Shown here one piece after another: positions 1 to 9,131 of a stretch of DNA of 64,000 bases. Within the stretch, counting starts at the first letter, position 1. Each line of letters opens with the position of its first letter. Source of the stretch: Bradyrhizobium iriomotense (GTDB lineage: Bacteria; Pseudomonadota; Alphaproteobacteria; Rhizobiales; Xanthobacteraceae). Where the stretch lies: positions 1 to 64,000 of the forward strand of contig NZ_BSOW01000036.1 of assembly GCF_030160715.1 (NCBI RefSeq), read 5' to 3'. The notes beneath the pieces were generated by a model. It worked only from the letters and a program-made list of their open reading frames with translations. It was not told where the DNA came from and did no database searches. The position numbers and the translations under genes are program-made.

Positions 1-7
1 CATCCAT
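1..7 (-). CDS. Start of a gene running off the left edge (partial)
   Basis: Only the first codons are present: ATG at 7-5 on the minus strand, preceded by AAGGAG (20-15) at ideal spacing. The ribosome site lies in the loop of a perfect 10-bp hairpin (4-13 with 23-32). A transposase is possible because palindromes of this sort are common at insertion sequence ends, but no protein sequence is available to test it. Confidence 0.3.
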
Positions 8-68
8 GCTGGCCTCCTTCCAGCCAGCATGGTGAATCAGAAACGGGCTGATTTGGGAATCCCAAATC
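4..68. repeat. Two palindromes at the left edge, possible insertion sequence end
   Basis: Arms 4-13 and 23-32 (CCATGCTGGC / GCCAGCATGG) form a perfect 10-bp stem. Positions 50-68 (GATTTGGGA-A-TCCCAAATC) are a perfect 19-bp palindrome. The structures lie directly upstream of the partial minus-strand start. They would suit the end and leader of a mobile element, but no target duplication or transposase can be checked here. Confidence 0.35.
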
Positions 69-190
69 GATTCAACTTAACCCCATCCCGCTTTAGTACC
101 CGCTCCGCCCTGAAGCTTTGCCGTACGTGCCCGCCTAGCGGTGCTGCCTATCCACTTTAGGAGACCTGCTCACACTGGTTGCCACCGGTG

Positions 191-240
191 CACACGACCC
201 GCTCTAACCAATTGAAAGACCTAAACTCTCGCTCCAATCC
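191..240 (-). repeat. Left copy of 50-bp direct repeat with tRNA-like core
   Basis: Differs from 13451-13500 at only 2 of 50 positions. Just left of it, ccggtgcacacg (185-196) matches sequence beside the other copy once an 11-bp insertion there is allowed for. Read on the minus strand it contains CAATTGGTTAGAGC, like a tRNA D-arm, but the 5' half of the D stem is TTTC rather than GCTC, and the anticodon and T arms are not convincing. It is best seen as a tRNA-derived fragment or repeat, not a working tRNA. The pair brackets genes 591-12996. Confidence 0.7.
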
Positions 241-590
241 ATCATCGGGGCCGTGGAAAATTCTCGATCTAAGTCATTCATTTCACTGAGATATTTCGGC
301 CCCGATCTGTCCTTTATGTAATTGGGCCGATTGAGAAATCAGGTTTGAGCATGCTTCCGCTGTTTGGCTCTTCTAGGACCATATGTGTATAATTGGAGCC
401 GGAAATCGCGTTTTCGGATTATCAGTGCACACGTCACGCACACGCGAGCCAGAGTGCACAGGCCACGCGCGCAGCGAGTATCAGAGACTATCGCGAGTAT
501 CGGTCGGGGAAATTGCCACAGGTTTATACTCAATCTGCAAAGTGAGTATAAGTCGCATGCCGATGTTGAGCTTATGGATCTCTGCTGAAA
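241..590. other. Intergenic stretch downstream of the aldolase
   Basis: No supported gene. The one visible structure is an inverted repeat with 9-bp arms, TTATACTCA (524-532) and TGAGTATAA (543-551), separated by 10 bp. It sits 40 bp beyond the stop of the minus-strand operon, so it could fold in the transcript end or be a protein site. It lacks the GC-rich stem and T-run of a standard terminator. Confidence 0.4.
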
Positions 591-1292
591 TCACCGCCCA
601 AGCATTTTTTTGATGCCGGCCAAACCGATCCGCAGGAACGGGTCTGAATGGATATAGAAATATTTGACGCCCCGTTCGAGCCAGAACGGTAGTTCGTCAG
701 ATGTCACGAGCGTCCCAGCGATCTTGCCCGCGGCGCGGATCTTCTTGACCGCAAGTTCGACCCGCTCCATCACGGCCTGCGGCCGCGGCTGTCCAAACGG
801 CGGTGCCGGCGGATAGCCCATGTTCTGCGAGAGGTCGCCGGGCCCGATGAAGAAGACGTCAATGCCTTCGACCGCGAGCAGTGCGTCGATATCGTCGATC
901 GCCTTGGGCGTCTCGATCATCGCAATGACAAGTCGCTTCTCGTGGTCGGCCGGACACGCATAGCGCACCGCATCGACGATGGCACGCGCCTGCTCGGCGG
1001 TATCGACCATCGGCACCATCAGGCCGTCCGCGCCGGCGTTGAGATAGCGGATCAGGACCGGCCGTTCATGGGAATGCGGGCGAACGATCGCGGCGCCACC
1101 GGCACCGCGGATGGCCTGCGCGGTCACGCGCACGTCCTCGAAGCTCCAGGTGCCATGCTCGCAATCGACGAAGATGGCGTCCGCACCGAGCTCGACCAGC
1201 CTGACCGCCAGTCCCGATGAGGCGTGATGCGGCGTGAGCATGGTGACCGCCTCGCCCCCGGCAAGGCGCTCGCGCAACTTGGCTCCGTTCAT
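591..1292 (-). CDS. HpcH/HpaI-family class II aldolase
   Basis: A 233-residue (beta/alpha)8 aldolase of the HpcH/HpaI family, which cleaves or forms 2-keto-3-deoxy acids to pyruvate plus an aldehyde using a divalent metal. Family residues are visible: D43, E45, H46 in VDCEHG, R71 in IVRPH, and metal ligands E127 (AMIETPK) and D153 (IGPGDLSQ). I chose the ATG at 1292 because AGAGGA precedes it and the twelve codons upstream overlap the SDR end. It is the last gene of the hyuA-hyuB-SDR-aldolase operon, 13 bp after the SDR stop. The substrate cannot be read from sequence; an enzyme releasing pyruvate fits the end of a catabolic route. Confidence 0.88.
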   Translation of the reverse strand: MNGAKLRERLAGGEAVTMLTPHHASSGLAVRLVELGADAIFVDCEHGTWSFEDVRVTAQAIRGAGGAAIVRPHSHERPVLIRYLNAGADGLMVPMVDTAEQARAIVDAVRYACPADHEKRLVIAMIETPKAIDDIDALLAVEGIDVFFIGPGDLSQNMGYPPAPPFGQPRPQAVMERVELAVKKIRAAGKIAGTLVTSDELPFWLERGVKYFYIHSDPFLRIGLAGIKKMLGR

Positions 1293-1305
1293 GGGATCCT
1301 CTTCT

Positions 1306-2109
1306 CTAACTCTTAGGCTTGTCGACAAGACCCGCAGGCGCGCCGACCCAGCGGGCCGTCTCGATGTCCGCGGACGTATCGCGCATGTAGGTCGGGCAGA
1401 TGTGCAGCTCGGGAATCATGGCGCCCTTCTGCAGGCTCGCGCAGAGCAGCACCGCGCGTGCGACGTCGTGCGGATTGAGCATCACGGCGCGTTCGCTGTC
1501 CAACGGCGGGCGGGCGCGGTTGTCCATGATCGGCGTGTCCGTCTCGCCCGGCAGGATCGTCGTCGCGCGGATGCCCTGATTGCGGAACGTGTTGTGCAAG
1601 AAGGTCATGAAGTTCTTCACCCCGGCCTTGGCTGCGCCGTAGGCGGCGCCGCCGAGCAGGTTCGGGTTGACGACCGCGAGCGAGGACACCGTGATGATCG
1701 TGCCTTCCTTCCTGGCGATCATGTCCTCGAGCACGGCCTGGGTCAGGTTGAAGACGGCCGTGAGATTGACGTTGACCGTGGCGTTCCACTCCGCTTCGCT
1801 GATGAAGCGCGCGTTCAGCACCTTGCTGGCGCTGCCGGCGTTGTTGACGAGGATGTCGATCGATCCGACGTTGCCCTTGACCCAGGCAACCGTCTCGATG
1901 ATCGCCTCGCGCGAGGCTACGTCGAGCGCGCGAGCCACGGCCTTGCCGCCTGCCTTCTCGATGACGGACACGACGGCCTCGAGCGGCGCGATGCGTCGCC
2001 CGGTCAGGACAACGGTCGCTCCCTCCTGGGCCAGCAGGATCGCGGTCTCTCGCCCGATCCCCGTGCCGGCCCCCGTGACGAGCGCAATCTTTCCGTCGAG
2101 CAGCCCCAT
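1306..2109 (-). CDS. SDR-family NAD(P)-dependent oxidoreductase
   Basis: A 267-residue classical short-chain dehydrogenase. The cofactor motif TGAGTGIG is at 12-19, NNAG at 89-92, and the catalytic set is S142/S143, Y157 and K161 (YGAAK). It starts 8 bp after the hyuB stop and ends 13 bp before the aldolase start, so the four genes are almost certainly co-transcribed. It probably oxidises a hydroxy group, or reduces a keto group, in an intermediate made by the hydantoinase-like enzyme. The C-terminal 40 residues, rich in prolines and tryptophan, are not diagnostic. The stop codon is TAG. Confidence 0.9.
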   Translation of the reverse strand: MGLLDGKIALVTGAGTGIGRETAILLAQEGATVVLTGRRIAPLEAVVSVIEKAGGKAVARALDVASREAIIETVAWVKGNVGSIDILVNNAGSASKVLNARFISEAEWNATVNVNLTAVFNLTQAVLEDMIARKEGTIITVSSLAVVNPNLLGGAAYGAAKAGVKNFMTFLHNTFRNQGIRATTILPGETDTPIMDNRARPPLDSERAVMLNPHDVARAVLLCASLQKGAMIPELHICPTYMRDTSADIETARWVGAPAGLVDKPKS

Positions 2110-2116
2110 GATTCCC

Positions 2117-3799
2117 CTATTCGGCAGCGGTCGCCGCCAGGCTTGAGCGTCGATATCCGTAGAACTGCCGCGCAGCCTGCGGTGTAATCAACCCCTCCGC
2201 AAGATCGAGTTCGATGGATGCCGCCGAGCGTTCGGACGTCTTGCCCCAGCCGCCGCCACCGGGCGTCTCGACTTCCAGGCGATCCCCGGTCTTCAAGACC
2301 ACCTTGCCCTTAGGAAATTGCGGTTCGCCGTTCTTGTACACCTTGCCCGCGCTGCCGGACTGACCGCCGACCACACCGAAGCAGGGATGACGCACTCGCT
2401 CGGAAGCAAGGTAGATGTTCATCGGATTGCGGCCGAGGTTGCGCAGCACGACGTGCTGGCCGAGACCGCCCCGGCTCTTGCCCGCGCCCCCGGAATCCGG
2501 GATGAGCTCCTTGCATTCGACCAGCGCCGGCACGGCGAGCTCGAACATCTCGATGGCCGTGACCCTGCAATTGGATGGGAAGCTCAGCGTGTCGAGGCCA
2601 TCGAACTCGGCGCGGGCGCCCAGCCCGCCGTGAAAATTCTGCACCGAGCCGTATTGCGTGCCGTCGTCGCGCCGGCCGACGCAATTGGCGGCCCAGATCG
2701 GCGCACCGCCGCTGTCACCCATCACTTTGCCCGGCACCACGCCCTGCAACGCCTTGAAGATCAGCGACGGAATGACGTGCCCGATCAGGTTGCGCGAGTT
2801 GCCGGCTGTCCATTGCTGCGGATTGAGGATGGAGCCCAGCGGCGCCTCGTCGGTGATCGGGGTGATGCAGCCCTCGTTGTTCGGCGTGTCCGGATCGAGC
2901 AGGCATTTCAGCGCATAGACCGAATGGGCGTAGCGATAATTGGTCCGGCAGTTGATCGAGTGAAGCACCTGGTCGGAAGTGCCGGCATAGTCGACGTGGA
3001 TGGAATCGTCGCGGACGATGACGGAGGCCTTCAGCATCACGTCGGTGTCGTAGCCGTCGAGCAGCACCTCGGCGCTATAGATGCCGTTCGGCCATTGCCG
3101 GATCGCCCGCCGGGTCTGCGCTTCGGAGCGCGTATGGATCGCATCGGCGAGCCCGTCGATGCTGTCGAAATCGTACTCGTCGAGAAACTTCAGGAGTTCG
3201 CGACCCATGACGTTGTTGGCCGCGACCATGGATTCAAGATCGCCCATGACCTCGGTCGGGAGGCGAACGGAGGCGGCGATGACATCCAGCACGTCCTGGT
3301 TGGGAACGCCGGCCTTGTGCAGCTTCACGATTGGGAAGCGGATGCCCTCCTCGAAGATGTCACTGGCTTCGGAATGCAGGGGCGCGCCGCCGATGTCGGG
3401 CAGATGCGCGATCGAGCCGGCGTAAGCGACGACCTTCCCGTTCTTGAAGATCGGCGTGATCATCGTGACGTCGGGCAGATGCCCGGTGCCGATCTCGGGA
3501 TCATTGGTGGCGAGCACGTCGCCTTCCTCCAGGGTCTCGACCGGAAACTTCGGCAGGAAGTATTTCTGCGCGGCGACCGGCAGCGAGGTGATGAACACCG
3601 GGATCGACCACGTGCACTGCGCGAGCGCGCGGCCGCGGCTGTCGAGCAGCACGGTCACATAATCGTGGTTCTCGCGCACGATCGGCGAGAACGCGGTGCG
3701 GCCGAGCACGATGTCGGCCTGGTCGGCGATGAAGATCAGGCGATTCCACATCACCTGGAGATTGATGGGATCGTTGAAGTCGGCAGCGTTCACGGACAT
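2117..3799 (-). CDS. hyuB: Hydantoinase B/oxoprolinase family subunit
   Basis: A 560-residue protein of the HyuB family, matching the usual 500-600 residues. With HyuA-type partners, such proteins catalyse ATP-dependent ring opening of hydantoins, N-methylhydantoin or 5-oxoproline; related complexes are acetone and acetophenone carboxylases. Family-type segments include FSPIVRENHDYVTVLLD near the N-terminus, TNDPEIGTGHLPDVTMITPI in the middle and the Gly-rich ETPGGGGWG near the C-terminus. The start at 3799 lies 13 bp after the hyuA stop. The gene order hyuA-hyuB is the normal one. Substrate is unknown: neighbours (amino-acid-type importer, aminotransferase, aldolase) suggest a nitrogen-containing ring or amide, which is inference. 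Confidence 0.9.
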   Translation of the reverse strand: MSVNAADFNDPINLQVMWNRLIFIADQADIVLGRTAFSPIVRENHDYVTVLLDSRGRALAQCTWSIPVFITSLPVAAQKYFLPKFPVETLEEGDVLATNDPEIGTGHLPDVTMITPIFKNGKVVAYAGSIAHLPDIGGAPLHSEASDIFEEGIRFPIVKLHKAGVPNQDVLDVIAASVRLPTEVMGDLESMVAANNVMGRELLKFLDEYDFDSIDGLADAIHTRSEAQTRRAIRQWPNGIYSAEVLLDGYDTDVMLKASVIVRDDSIHVDYAGTSDQVLHSINCRTNYRYAHSVYALKCLLDPDTPNNEGCITPITDEAPLGSILNPQQWTAGNSRNLIGHVIPSLIFKALQGVVPGKVMGDSGGAPIWAANCVGRRDDGTQYGSVQNFHGGLGARAEFDGLDTLSFPSNCRVTAIEMFELAVPALVECKELIPDSGGAGKSRGGLGQHVVLRNLGRNPMNIYLASERVRHPCFGVVGGQSGSAGKVYKNGEPQFPKGKVVLKTGDRLEVETPGGGGWGKTSERSAASIELDLAEGLITPQAARQFYGYRRSSLAATAAE

Positions 3800-3812
3800 G
3801 GATACCTCGTAC

Positions 3813-5879
3813 TCAGGCGATGTTGATCACGAGATTGCCGTTGATGTCGACGTGAGCCGTGCCACTCGGTCCAACGACCGCGGTGGACTCCCGCTGCTCG
3901 ACAATCGCCGGTCCCTTGATCTCCTCGCCGACCGGCAATTTGTAGTGATCATAGACCGGCGTTTCGACGAAGCCATTACGCTCGCTGAAATAGACCGCGC
4001 GCGCACCTTTCCTCGCCTCGGCGGCGTGCCGCGTGTGCGGGCGGGTGACCTGACCCTTTTGCCCGCTGGAGCGCAGACGCCAGGTGATCACCTCGACGGA
4101 CGAGCCTGCAACGATTCGGCCGAACAGCTCGCGATACAGCTTGTAGAAGTTGGCGAGCAGCTCTTCGTGGAACTGCTTCGGCGGGAGCTTGCGATCCGGC
4201 AGGGCGACTGTGATCTCGTGGCCCTGGCCGACGTGGCGCATGTCAACGGTGTAGGTGTTGGTGATCGTCTCCAACGCAACGCCGGCGGCGCGGACGACCT
4301 CGGCGCCCTCGGCCGCGAGATCGCCGAGCAGGCGATCCATCGCAGCGAAATCCCAATTGTCGACCTGCATGGGGAAACTCGCGGAGAGATCGACCGCCAC
4401 CGGCGCGATCAAGAGGCCGATCGCCGAGGTGACGCCGGCGCCGGTCGGGCAGATGATGCGCTTGATGCCGAGCTTGCGCGCGATGCCATAGGCATGCACC
4501 GGGCCCGCGCCGCCGAAAGCGACCATCGGCAAGCTGCGCGGATCGACGCCAAGGTCGGTCGCGTGCACCGCTGCCGCCTTGCTCATGGATTCATTGACGA
4601 GATCGTGGATTCCCCAGGCACAGCGGGGAACACTGACGTCGAGCGAGGATGCAAGCTTCGTCATCGCCGCGAGCGCGGCATCCTTCGACACCTTGAACGA
4701 GCCGCCGACGAAGGATTCCGTGCCCATGTAGCCGAGCAGGATATCCGCATCGGTCACGGTCGGCTCGGTGCCGCCGCGCTGATACGCGGCCGGCCCCGGC
4801 ATCGCGCCCGCCGAGCGCGGCCCGACGTCGAGCAGGCCGAGCGGGTTCTTCGCTGCAATCGAGCCGCCACCGGCGCCGATCTCGAGCATGCGGATCGACT
4901 GGATTTTTAGCGGAAAGCCCGAGCCCTTGCGGAAGCGATGGTAGTGCGCGACCTCGAGATCGGTGCCGACGGTCGGCTCGCCGTTCGGGATCAGGCATAG
5001 TTTTGCGGTGGTGCCGCCCATGTCGAAGGACAGCACGCTGCCCTCGCCGGCGATGCGGCCGAACTCGGCGGCGGCGACGGCGCCTGCGGCCGGTCCCGAT
5101 TCAATCAGGCGCACCGGCAGCTCGGCGGCGCGGCTGCTCGGCACGAGGCCGCCCGACGAGGTCATCCAGAGCACCTGGCGATCGATGCCCCTGGCGGCGA
5201 ATTCGCGCTCGAGATGGGCGACGTGGCCCGACATCTGCGGCCGGGTATAGGCGTTGACGACGGTGGTCGACGCGCGGTCGAACTCGCGCACCTCCGGGCA
5301 CACCTCGGAAGACAGCGACACGAAGATGTCAGGGTCCTCCTCGCGCAGCAGCGCCGCGATGCGCTGCTCATGATCGGGATATTTGTAGGCGTGCAGCAGG
5401 CAGACGGCGACGGATTTGATGCCCTCCTCGCGCAACCGGCCGGCGATCTCGCGGACCGTGCCCTCCTCCAGCGCCGTGATCACCTCGCCATCGGCGGCGA
5501 TGCGCTCGACGGCGCCGAAGCTGTTGGCGCGCGTCACCAGCGGGTCCGGATATTTGAGGTCCAGATCGTAGAGATCGTAGCGCCCTTCGTTACGGATGCG
5601 CAGCATGTCTTGGAAGCCGGCGGTCGAGATGAAGCCGGTCTTGATGCCCTTGCGCTCCAGCACGGCATTGGTGACGACCGTGGTGGCGCCCAGCACCTGG
5701 AGCGCATCGAGATCGACGACATCACCGAATTGCCCGAGCAGCTCGGAGACACCGCGAACCACGGCCTCGGCCGGGTTGGCCGGCGTGCTCAGCACCTTGT
5801 GAAGATGCAGCTCGCCCTTGTCGTCGAGCAGCGCGAAATCGGTAAAAGTTCCCCCGGTATCGAATGCGAGCTTGGCCAT
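3813..5879 (-). CDS. hyuA: Hydantoinase/oxoprolinase family protein (HyuA)
   Basis: A 688-residue HyuA-family subunit, the ATP-binding half of the HyuAB complex. The N-terminal motif FDTGGTFTDFALLD (residues 4-17) is characteristic of Hydant_A_N, and LSFDMGGTTAKLCLI is the second ASKHA-type nucleotide motif. I placed the start at ATG 5879 because the protein then begins right at the conserved MAKLAFDTGG and has GAGGAC upstream; the open frame extends 26 codons further. It is the first gene of a four-gene operon. A CCATA-N9-TATGG motif at 5954-5972, 75 bp upstream, is the likely control site for the adjacent LysR protein. Acetone-carboxylase-like activity cannot be excluded, but no gamma subunit gene is nearby. 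Confidence 0.9.
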   Translation of the reverse strand: MAKLAFDTGGTFTDFALLDDKGELHLHKVLSTPANPAEAVVRGVSELLGQFGDVVDLDALQVLGATTVVTNAVLERKGIKTGFISTAGFQDMLRIRNEGRYDLYDLDLKYPDPLVTRANSFGAVERIAADGEVITALEEGTVREIAGRLREEGIKSVAVCLLHAYKYPDHEQRIAALLREEDPDIFVSLSSEVCPEVREFDRASTTVVNAYTRPQMSGHVAHLEREFAARGIDRQVLWMTSSGGLVPSSRAAELPVRLIESGPAAGAVAAAEFGRIAGEGSVLSFDMGGTTAKLCLIPNGEPTVGTDLEVAHYHRFRKGSGFPLKIQSIRMLEIGAGGGSIAAKNPLGLLDVGPRSAGAMPGPAAYQRGGTEPTVTDADILLGYMGTESFVGGSFKVSKDAALAAMTKLASSLDVSVPRCAWGIHDLVNESMSKAAAVHATDLGVDPRSLPMVAFGGAGPVHAYGIARKLGIKRIICPTGAGVTSAIGLLIAPVAVDLSASFPMQVDNWDFAAMDRLLGDLAAEGAEVVRAAGVALETITNTYTVDMRHVGQGHEITVALPDRKLPPKQFHEELLANFYKLYRELFGRIVAGSSVEVITWRLRSSGQKGQVTRPHTRHAAEARKGARAVYFSERNGFVETPVYDHYKLPVGEEIKGPAIVEQRESTAVVGPSGTAHVDINGNLVINIA

Positions 5880-5953
5880 CTTTGTCCTCGAAGCGATTGT
5901 CTTCGAGCGTAGGAAATGCGGTTGGGGCCGACCACCACAACTCCCGTCTGCCG

Positions 5954-5972
5954 CCATAGGTTTTGTTTATGG
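5954..5972. promoter_or_regulatory. Putative LysR operator upstream of hyuA
   Basis: CCATA-N9-TATGG, a perfect 5-bp inverted repeat containing the T-N11-A signature of LysR-type sites. The flank GTCTGCCG (5946-5953) is identical to that of a second copy at 13134-13160 upstream of the ABC transporter operon. It is 75 bp before the hyuA start and downstream of the LysR gene stop. Confidence 0.6.
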
Positions 5973-6035
5973 CCTGACGAAATCGGCGCGACGCAGTTGC
6001 CGCGCAAGCCGGGCTTTAACGTCCAGCAGTGTTAG

Positions 6036-6974
6036 CTAGATCGCTTTAATGCCCTGCGGATGGCTACGCATCAGCTTCTCGACCACGGTCAGAAGCACCG
6101 AGCGCGTGGCGAGTGCAGGCTCCGACAGCGGTAGGTGATCGGAGACGCACAGCGAGACGGTCGCCTCGATGGCCGGCCGCACCAGGCGCCGCACCTCGAC
6201 ACCGCCAAAGCTCGACGCGGTCGCCGCGACCGAGGCCGGCAGGATGGTCGAGCCGAGCCCTTCCGTTACGGCGGCGCCGAGCGCGGAGACGGATTCGATC
6301 TCGGAGGCGACGTTCGGCGTCACCCGTGCCCGCGCCAGCGATTCATCGATCAGGCGGCGCAGGAAATGCCCTTGGCTCGGCAGCAACAGCTTGACGTCGG
6401 CCAGCGCCGACAGCGGCAGCGGCTCGTCCGTCGGCTTCTTCGCCGAAGGCTCCGCACGGGAGACCAGATACAGCTCCTCGCGGAACAGCGGCTGGAGCTT
6501 GACGCCCTTGATCGGACCGGAGCCGTAGATCATGGCCATGTCCATCTTGCCGGTCATGATCAGCTCGCTCAGCACATGGCCGAAGCTGTCATTGATATGG
6601 ACGACGATCTGCGGATGCAGCGCCGACATCTCCTTCAAGATCGGCAGCGACAACGTGCTCGACGCCGAATAGGTCGCGAGCCCGATCGACACCCGCCCGG
6701 CCAGCGCCTTGGTCGACTGATCGATGTCGATCTGCGCCTGCTCAATCTGCTTCAGCAGCAATTGCGCATGACGGTAGAGGATGAGACCGGCCTCAGTCGG
6801 GACGATGCCGTGATTGCTGCGCAGCAGCAGCTTGTGCTTGAAGTGGCTCTCGAGCGCCGCGATCTGCTGGGACAGCGCCGGCTGCGCGGTGCGCAGCAGG
6901 CCGGCGGCGCGCGAGACGCTGCCGGCATCGACGACCTTGACGAAGCTCTTGAGCTTCCTGAAATCGACGCTCAT
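6036..6974 (-). CDS. LysR-family transcriptional regulator
   Basis: A 312-residue LysR protein: winged helix-turn-helix at residues 1-60 (AAGLLRTAQPALSQQIAALE) followed by a periplasmic-binding-protein-like effector domain. I chose ATG 6974, which begins MSVDFRKLKSF; a TTG nine codons upstream is the alternative. It sits between the hyu operon and the aminotransferase/ABC operon, all on the same strand. The same inverted-repeat motif upstream of hyuA and of the binding-protein gene makes it the probable activator of both, responding to the imported compound or a metabolite. Its own promoter would lie in 6975-7128, where I see no copy of that motif. Confidence 0.92.
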   Translation of the reverse strand: MSVDFRKLKSFVKVVDAGSVSRAAGLLRTAQPALSQQIAALESHFKHKLLLRSNHGIVPTEAGLILYRHAQLLLKQIEQAQIDIDQSTKALAGRVSIGLATYSASSTLSLPILKEMSALHPQIVVHINDSFGHVLSELIMTGKMDMAMIYGSGPIKGVKLQPLFREELYLVSRAEPSAKKPTDEPLPLSALADVKLLLPSQGHFLRRLIDESLARARVTPNVASEIESVSALGAAVTEGLGSTILPASVAATASSFGGVEVRRLVRPAIEATVSLCVSDHLPLSEPALATRSVLLTVVEKLMRSHPQGIKAI

Positions 6975-7128
6975 CTGTGTCGGACGCTGGTCCTGAACCA
7001 ACGGGGGCGCCCATTCGGTTCATTCATGAAAACGCGGTCTGGACCGGCACTATCCTTTATCTAGCCCCTTGATTTCAATCGGTTTCTTCGCCTTCGCGCC
7101 GATTTGGCAGGCAACGCCGGCTCCGCCC

Positions 7129-8337
7129 TCAGCGGAGCGCCCTGCAAGCCTTCTCGATGCGGTCACAGGCCTGCTTGATCGCCTCCATCGAGGTCGCAAT
7201 CGAGAGGCGGAAATACGGGGAGAGCCCGTAGGCCGCGCCTTGCACCGCGGCGACACCGAAATCATCGAGCAGATAGAGCACGAAATCGAGATCGTTCTCG
7301 ATGACCTTGCCATCAGGGGTGGTCTTGCCGATCACGCCGGCGCAGCCGGGATAAAGATAGAAGGCCCCGTCGGGCACCAGGCAGGACAGGCCGGGGATCG
7401 CGTTCAACCGCGCGCAGGCATAGTCGCGGCGCTCCTTGTAAAGCTTGACGCTGTCGCGAACGAACGACTGGTCGCTGGCCAGCGCATGGGCGGCGGCGGC
7501 CTGGCTGATCGACGACGGGCAGGACGAGATCTGCGATTGCAGCTTGTTGATGGCGGCAACCAGCGGCGCGGGACCCGCGGCATAACCGATCCGCCATCCG
7601 GTCATGGCATAGGTCTTGGACACACCATTGGTGAGCAGGATGCGGTCCTTGAGCGCGGGCGCCGCGGCGGCAAGCGTCGTTGCAGGCTCGTCGCGGTACC
7701 AGATCTGGTCATAGATGTCGTCGGACAGCACGAGCACGTGGGGATGGCGCAACAGCACGTCGCCGATCGCCTTGAGATCCGCGCGGGAATAGGCCGCACC
7801 GGTCGGGTTCGAGGGCGCATTCAGGATCAGCCAGCGCGTTCGCGGCGTGATCGCAGCTTCCAGCGCATCCGCTGTGAGCTTGAAACCCTGGTTCTCCGAG
7901 CAGCGGACGATGACCGGCTTGCCGTCATTGGCGATGACCATATCTGGATAGGAGACCCAATAGGGCGCAGGAATGATAACTTCCGCCCCCTCCTCCACGC
8001 TCGCCATCAGCGCGAGAAACAGGATCTGCTTGGCGCCGCCGCCGACGCAGATCTCGTTGTCGGCATAGTCAAGGCCAAGGCGCCGCTTGTAGTCGGCGAT
8101 AACGGCCTTGCGCAGGGCGACGGTGCCGTTGACGGCGGTATATTTGGTCTCGCCGCGATCGATCGCCTCATGCGCCGCCACCTTGACGTGATCCGGCGTG
8201 TCGAAATCGGGCTCGCCGATCGCCATGTCGACTATGTCGCGACCGGCCGCCTTCAGCTCGCGCACGCGCGCGGAGGCTGCCGTGGTCGGAGATATCTTGA
8301 TGCGCGAGACGCGCGCGGCCGGCACGAAGATCGTCAC
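7129..8337 (-). CDS. Class I/II pyridoxal-phosphate aminotransferase
   Basis: A 402-residue fold-type I aminotransferase of the aspartate aminotransferase family. Key residues are K241 in NGVSKTYAMTGWRIGYA (Schiff base), NPTG at 177-180, D206 and Y209 (cofactor ring), and the C-terminal segment with YFRLSIATS for the substrate carboxylate. Translation starts at GTG 8337 with AAGGACG upstream. It is the last gene of an operon that begins with the ABC binding protein at 12996, 53 bp after the livF-like stop. It would move the amino group of an imported or released amino acid to a keto acid. The exact substrate is not predictable. Confidence 0.9.
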   Translation of the reverse strand: MTIFVPAARVSRIKISPTTAASARVRELKAAGRDIVDMAIGEPDFDTPDHVKVAAHEAIDRGETKYTAVNGTVALRKAVIADYKRRLGLDYADNEICVGGGAKQILFLALMASVEEGAEVIIPAPYWVSYPDMVIANDGKPVIVRCSENQGFKLTADALEAAITPRTRWLILNAPSNPTGAAYSRADLKAIGDVLLRHPHVLVLSDDIYDQIWYRDEPATTLAAAAPALKDRILLTNGVSKTYAMTGWRIGYAAGPAPLVAAINKLQSQISSCPSSISQAAAAHALASDQSFVRDSVKLYKERRDYACARLNAIPGLSCLVPDGAFYLYPGCAGVIGKTTPDGKVIENDLDFVLYLLDDFGVAAVQGAAYGLSPYFRLSIATSMEAIKQACDRIEKACRALR

Positions 8338-8390
8338 TGTGGTCGTCCTTTGGTTGCGAATGTGTCAGCGCCCGCCCAGCGAGCGCGGTG

Positions 8391-9131
8391 TCAGTGTTCG
8401 ACCTCGGTCTCACCGCGCATGCGGCCGGTGAGGAAGAGCTCGCCGAGCTCGTCATGGGTGATGTCGGCGGGACGGCCGTCCCAGATCACCTTGCCGAGCC
8501 GCAGGATGACGGCGCGCTGCGCAACCGCCATCGCCTTCTTGGTATTCTGCTCCACCAGCAGAATGGTCTGGCCGGCAGCATTGATGCGCAGCAGCTCGTC
8601 GAAGACGATTCCGATCGCGGTCGGCGACAGGCCGACCGACGGTTCATCGACCAGCAGGATCTTTGGCCGCTGCAACACCGCCATCGCGACCTCGAGCAGC
8701 TGCTGCTCGCCGCCGGACATGTTGCCCGCAAGAGTGTTGCGACGCGTCTTCAGGATCGGAAAAAGATCGTAGACATAGTCGCGCTCGGCCTTCACCTGGC
8801 CGTCGCGCAGCGTATAGGCGGCCATCTGCAAATTCTCGTCGACCGTCATGACCGGAAAGTTGCAGCGGCCCTGCGGCACCCAGGAGATGCCTTCGGCTAG
8901 GATCGCGCGCGACTTCAGAGCCGTGATGTCCTTGCCCTGCCAGTTGATGTTACCGCCCTTGATCGTGGTCATGCCGTAGAGCGTCTTCAGCAGCGTCGAC
9001 TTGCCGGCGCCGTTCGGGCCCATCAGCGCGACGAACTGCCCCTGCGGCACGTCGAGATCGACGCCGTTGAGGATGTCGAGCGAGCCGTAGCCCGCGCGCA
9101 GGCCCTTGATCGAGAGAGAGGGTTCAGCCAC
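8391..9131 (-). CDS. livF: Branched-chain amino-acid-type ABC transporter ATPase (LivF-like)
   Basis: A 246-residue ATP-binding subunit of the HAAT (Liv) family. It has Walker A GPNGAGKST, the signature MSGGEQQLLEVAMAL-type segment and Walker B ILLVDEPSVGLSP. The start is taken as GTG 9131, which overlaps the last 8 bp of livG and has GGGAGG 8 bp upstream; the open frame extends further but into livG. With livG, livM, livH and the binding protein it forms a complete importer. The five Liv genes keep the usual family gene set. The transported compound is probably the substrate of the hyu pathway, which is inference. Confidence 0.9.
   Translation of the reverse strand: MAEPSLSIKGLRAGYGSLDILNGVDLDVPQGQFVALMGPNGAGKSTLLKTLYGMTTIKGGNINWQGKDITALKSRAILAEGISWVPQGRCNFPVMTVDENLQMAAYTLRDGQVKAERDYVYDLFPILKTRRNTLAGNMSGGEQQLLEVAMAVLQRPKILLVDEPSVGLSPTAIGIVFDELLRINAAGQTILLVEQNTKKAMAVAQRAVILRLGKVIWDGRPADITHDELGELFLTGRMRGETEVEH

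Noticed and set aside
191..240. Repeat as a functional tRNA gene
   Set aside because: The D stem does not pair normally and no anticodon or T arm of standard length follows, in either copy.
3799..3813. hyuAB as acetone carboxylase subunits
   Set aside because: No gamma subunit gene or sigma-54-type activator is present; the aminotransferase and amino-acid-type importer fit hydantoinase-like chemistry better, although this is not proven.
2318..3826. A 502-codon plus-strand frame opposite hyuB
   Set aside because: Antisense to a well-recognised gene, with no ribosome site or family features.
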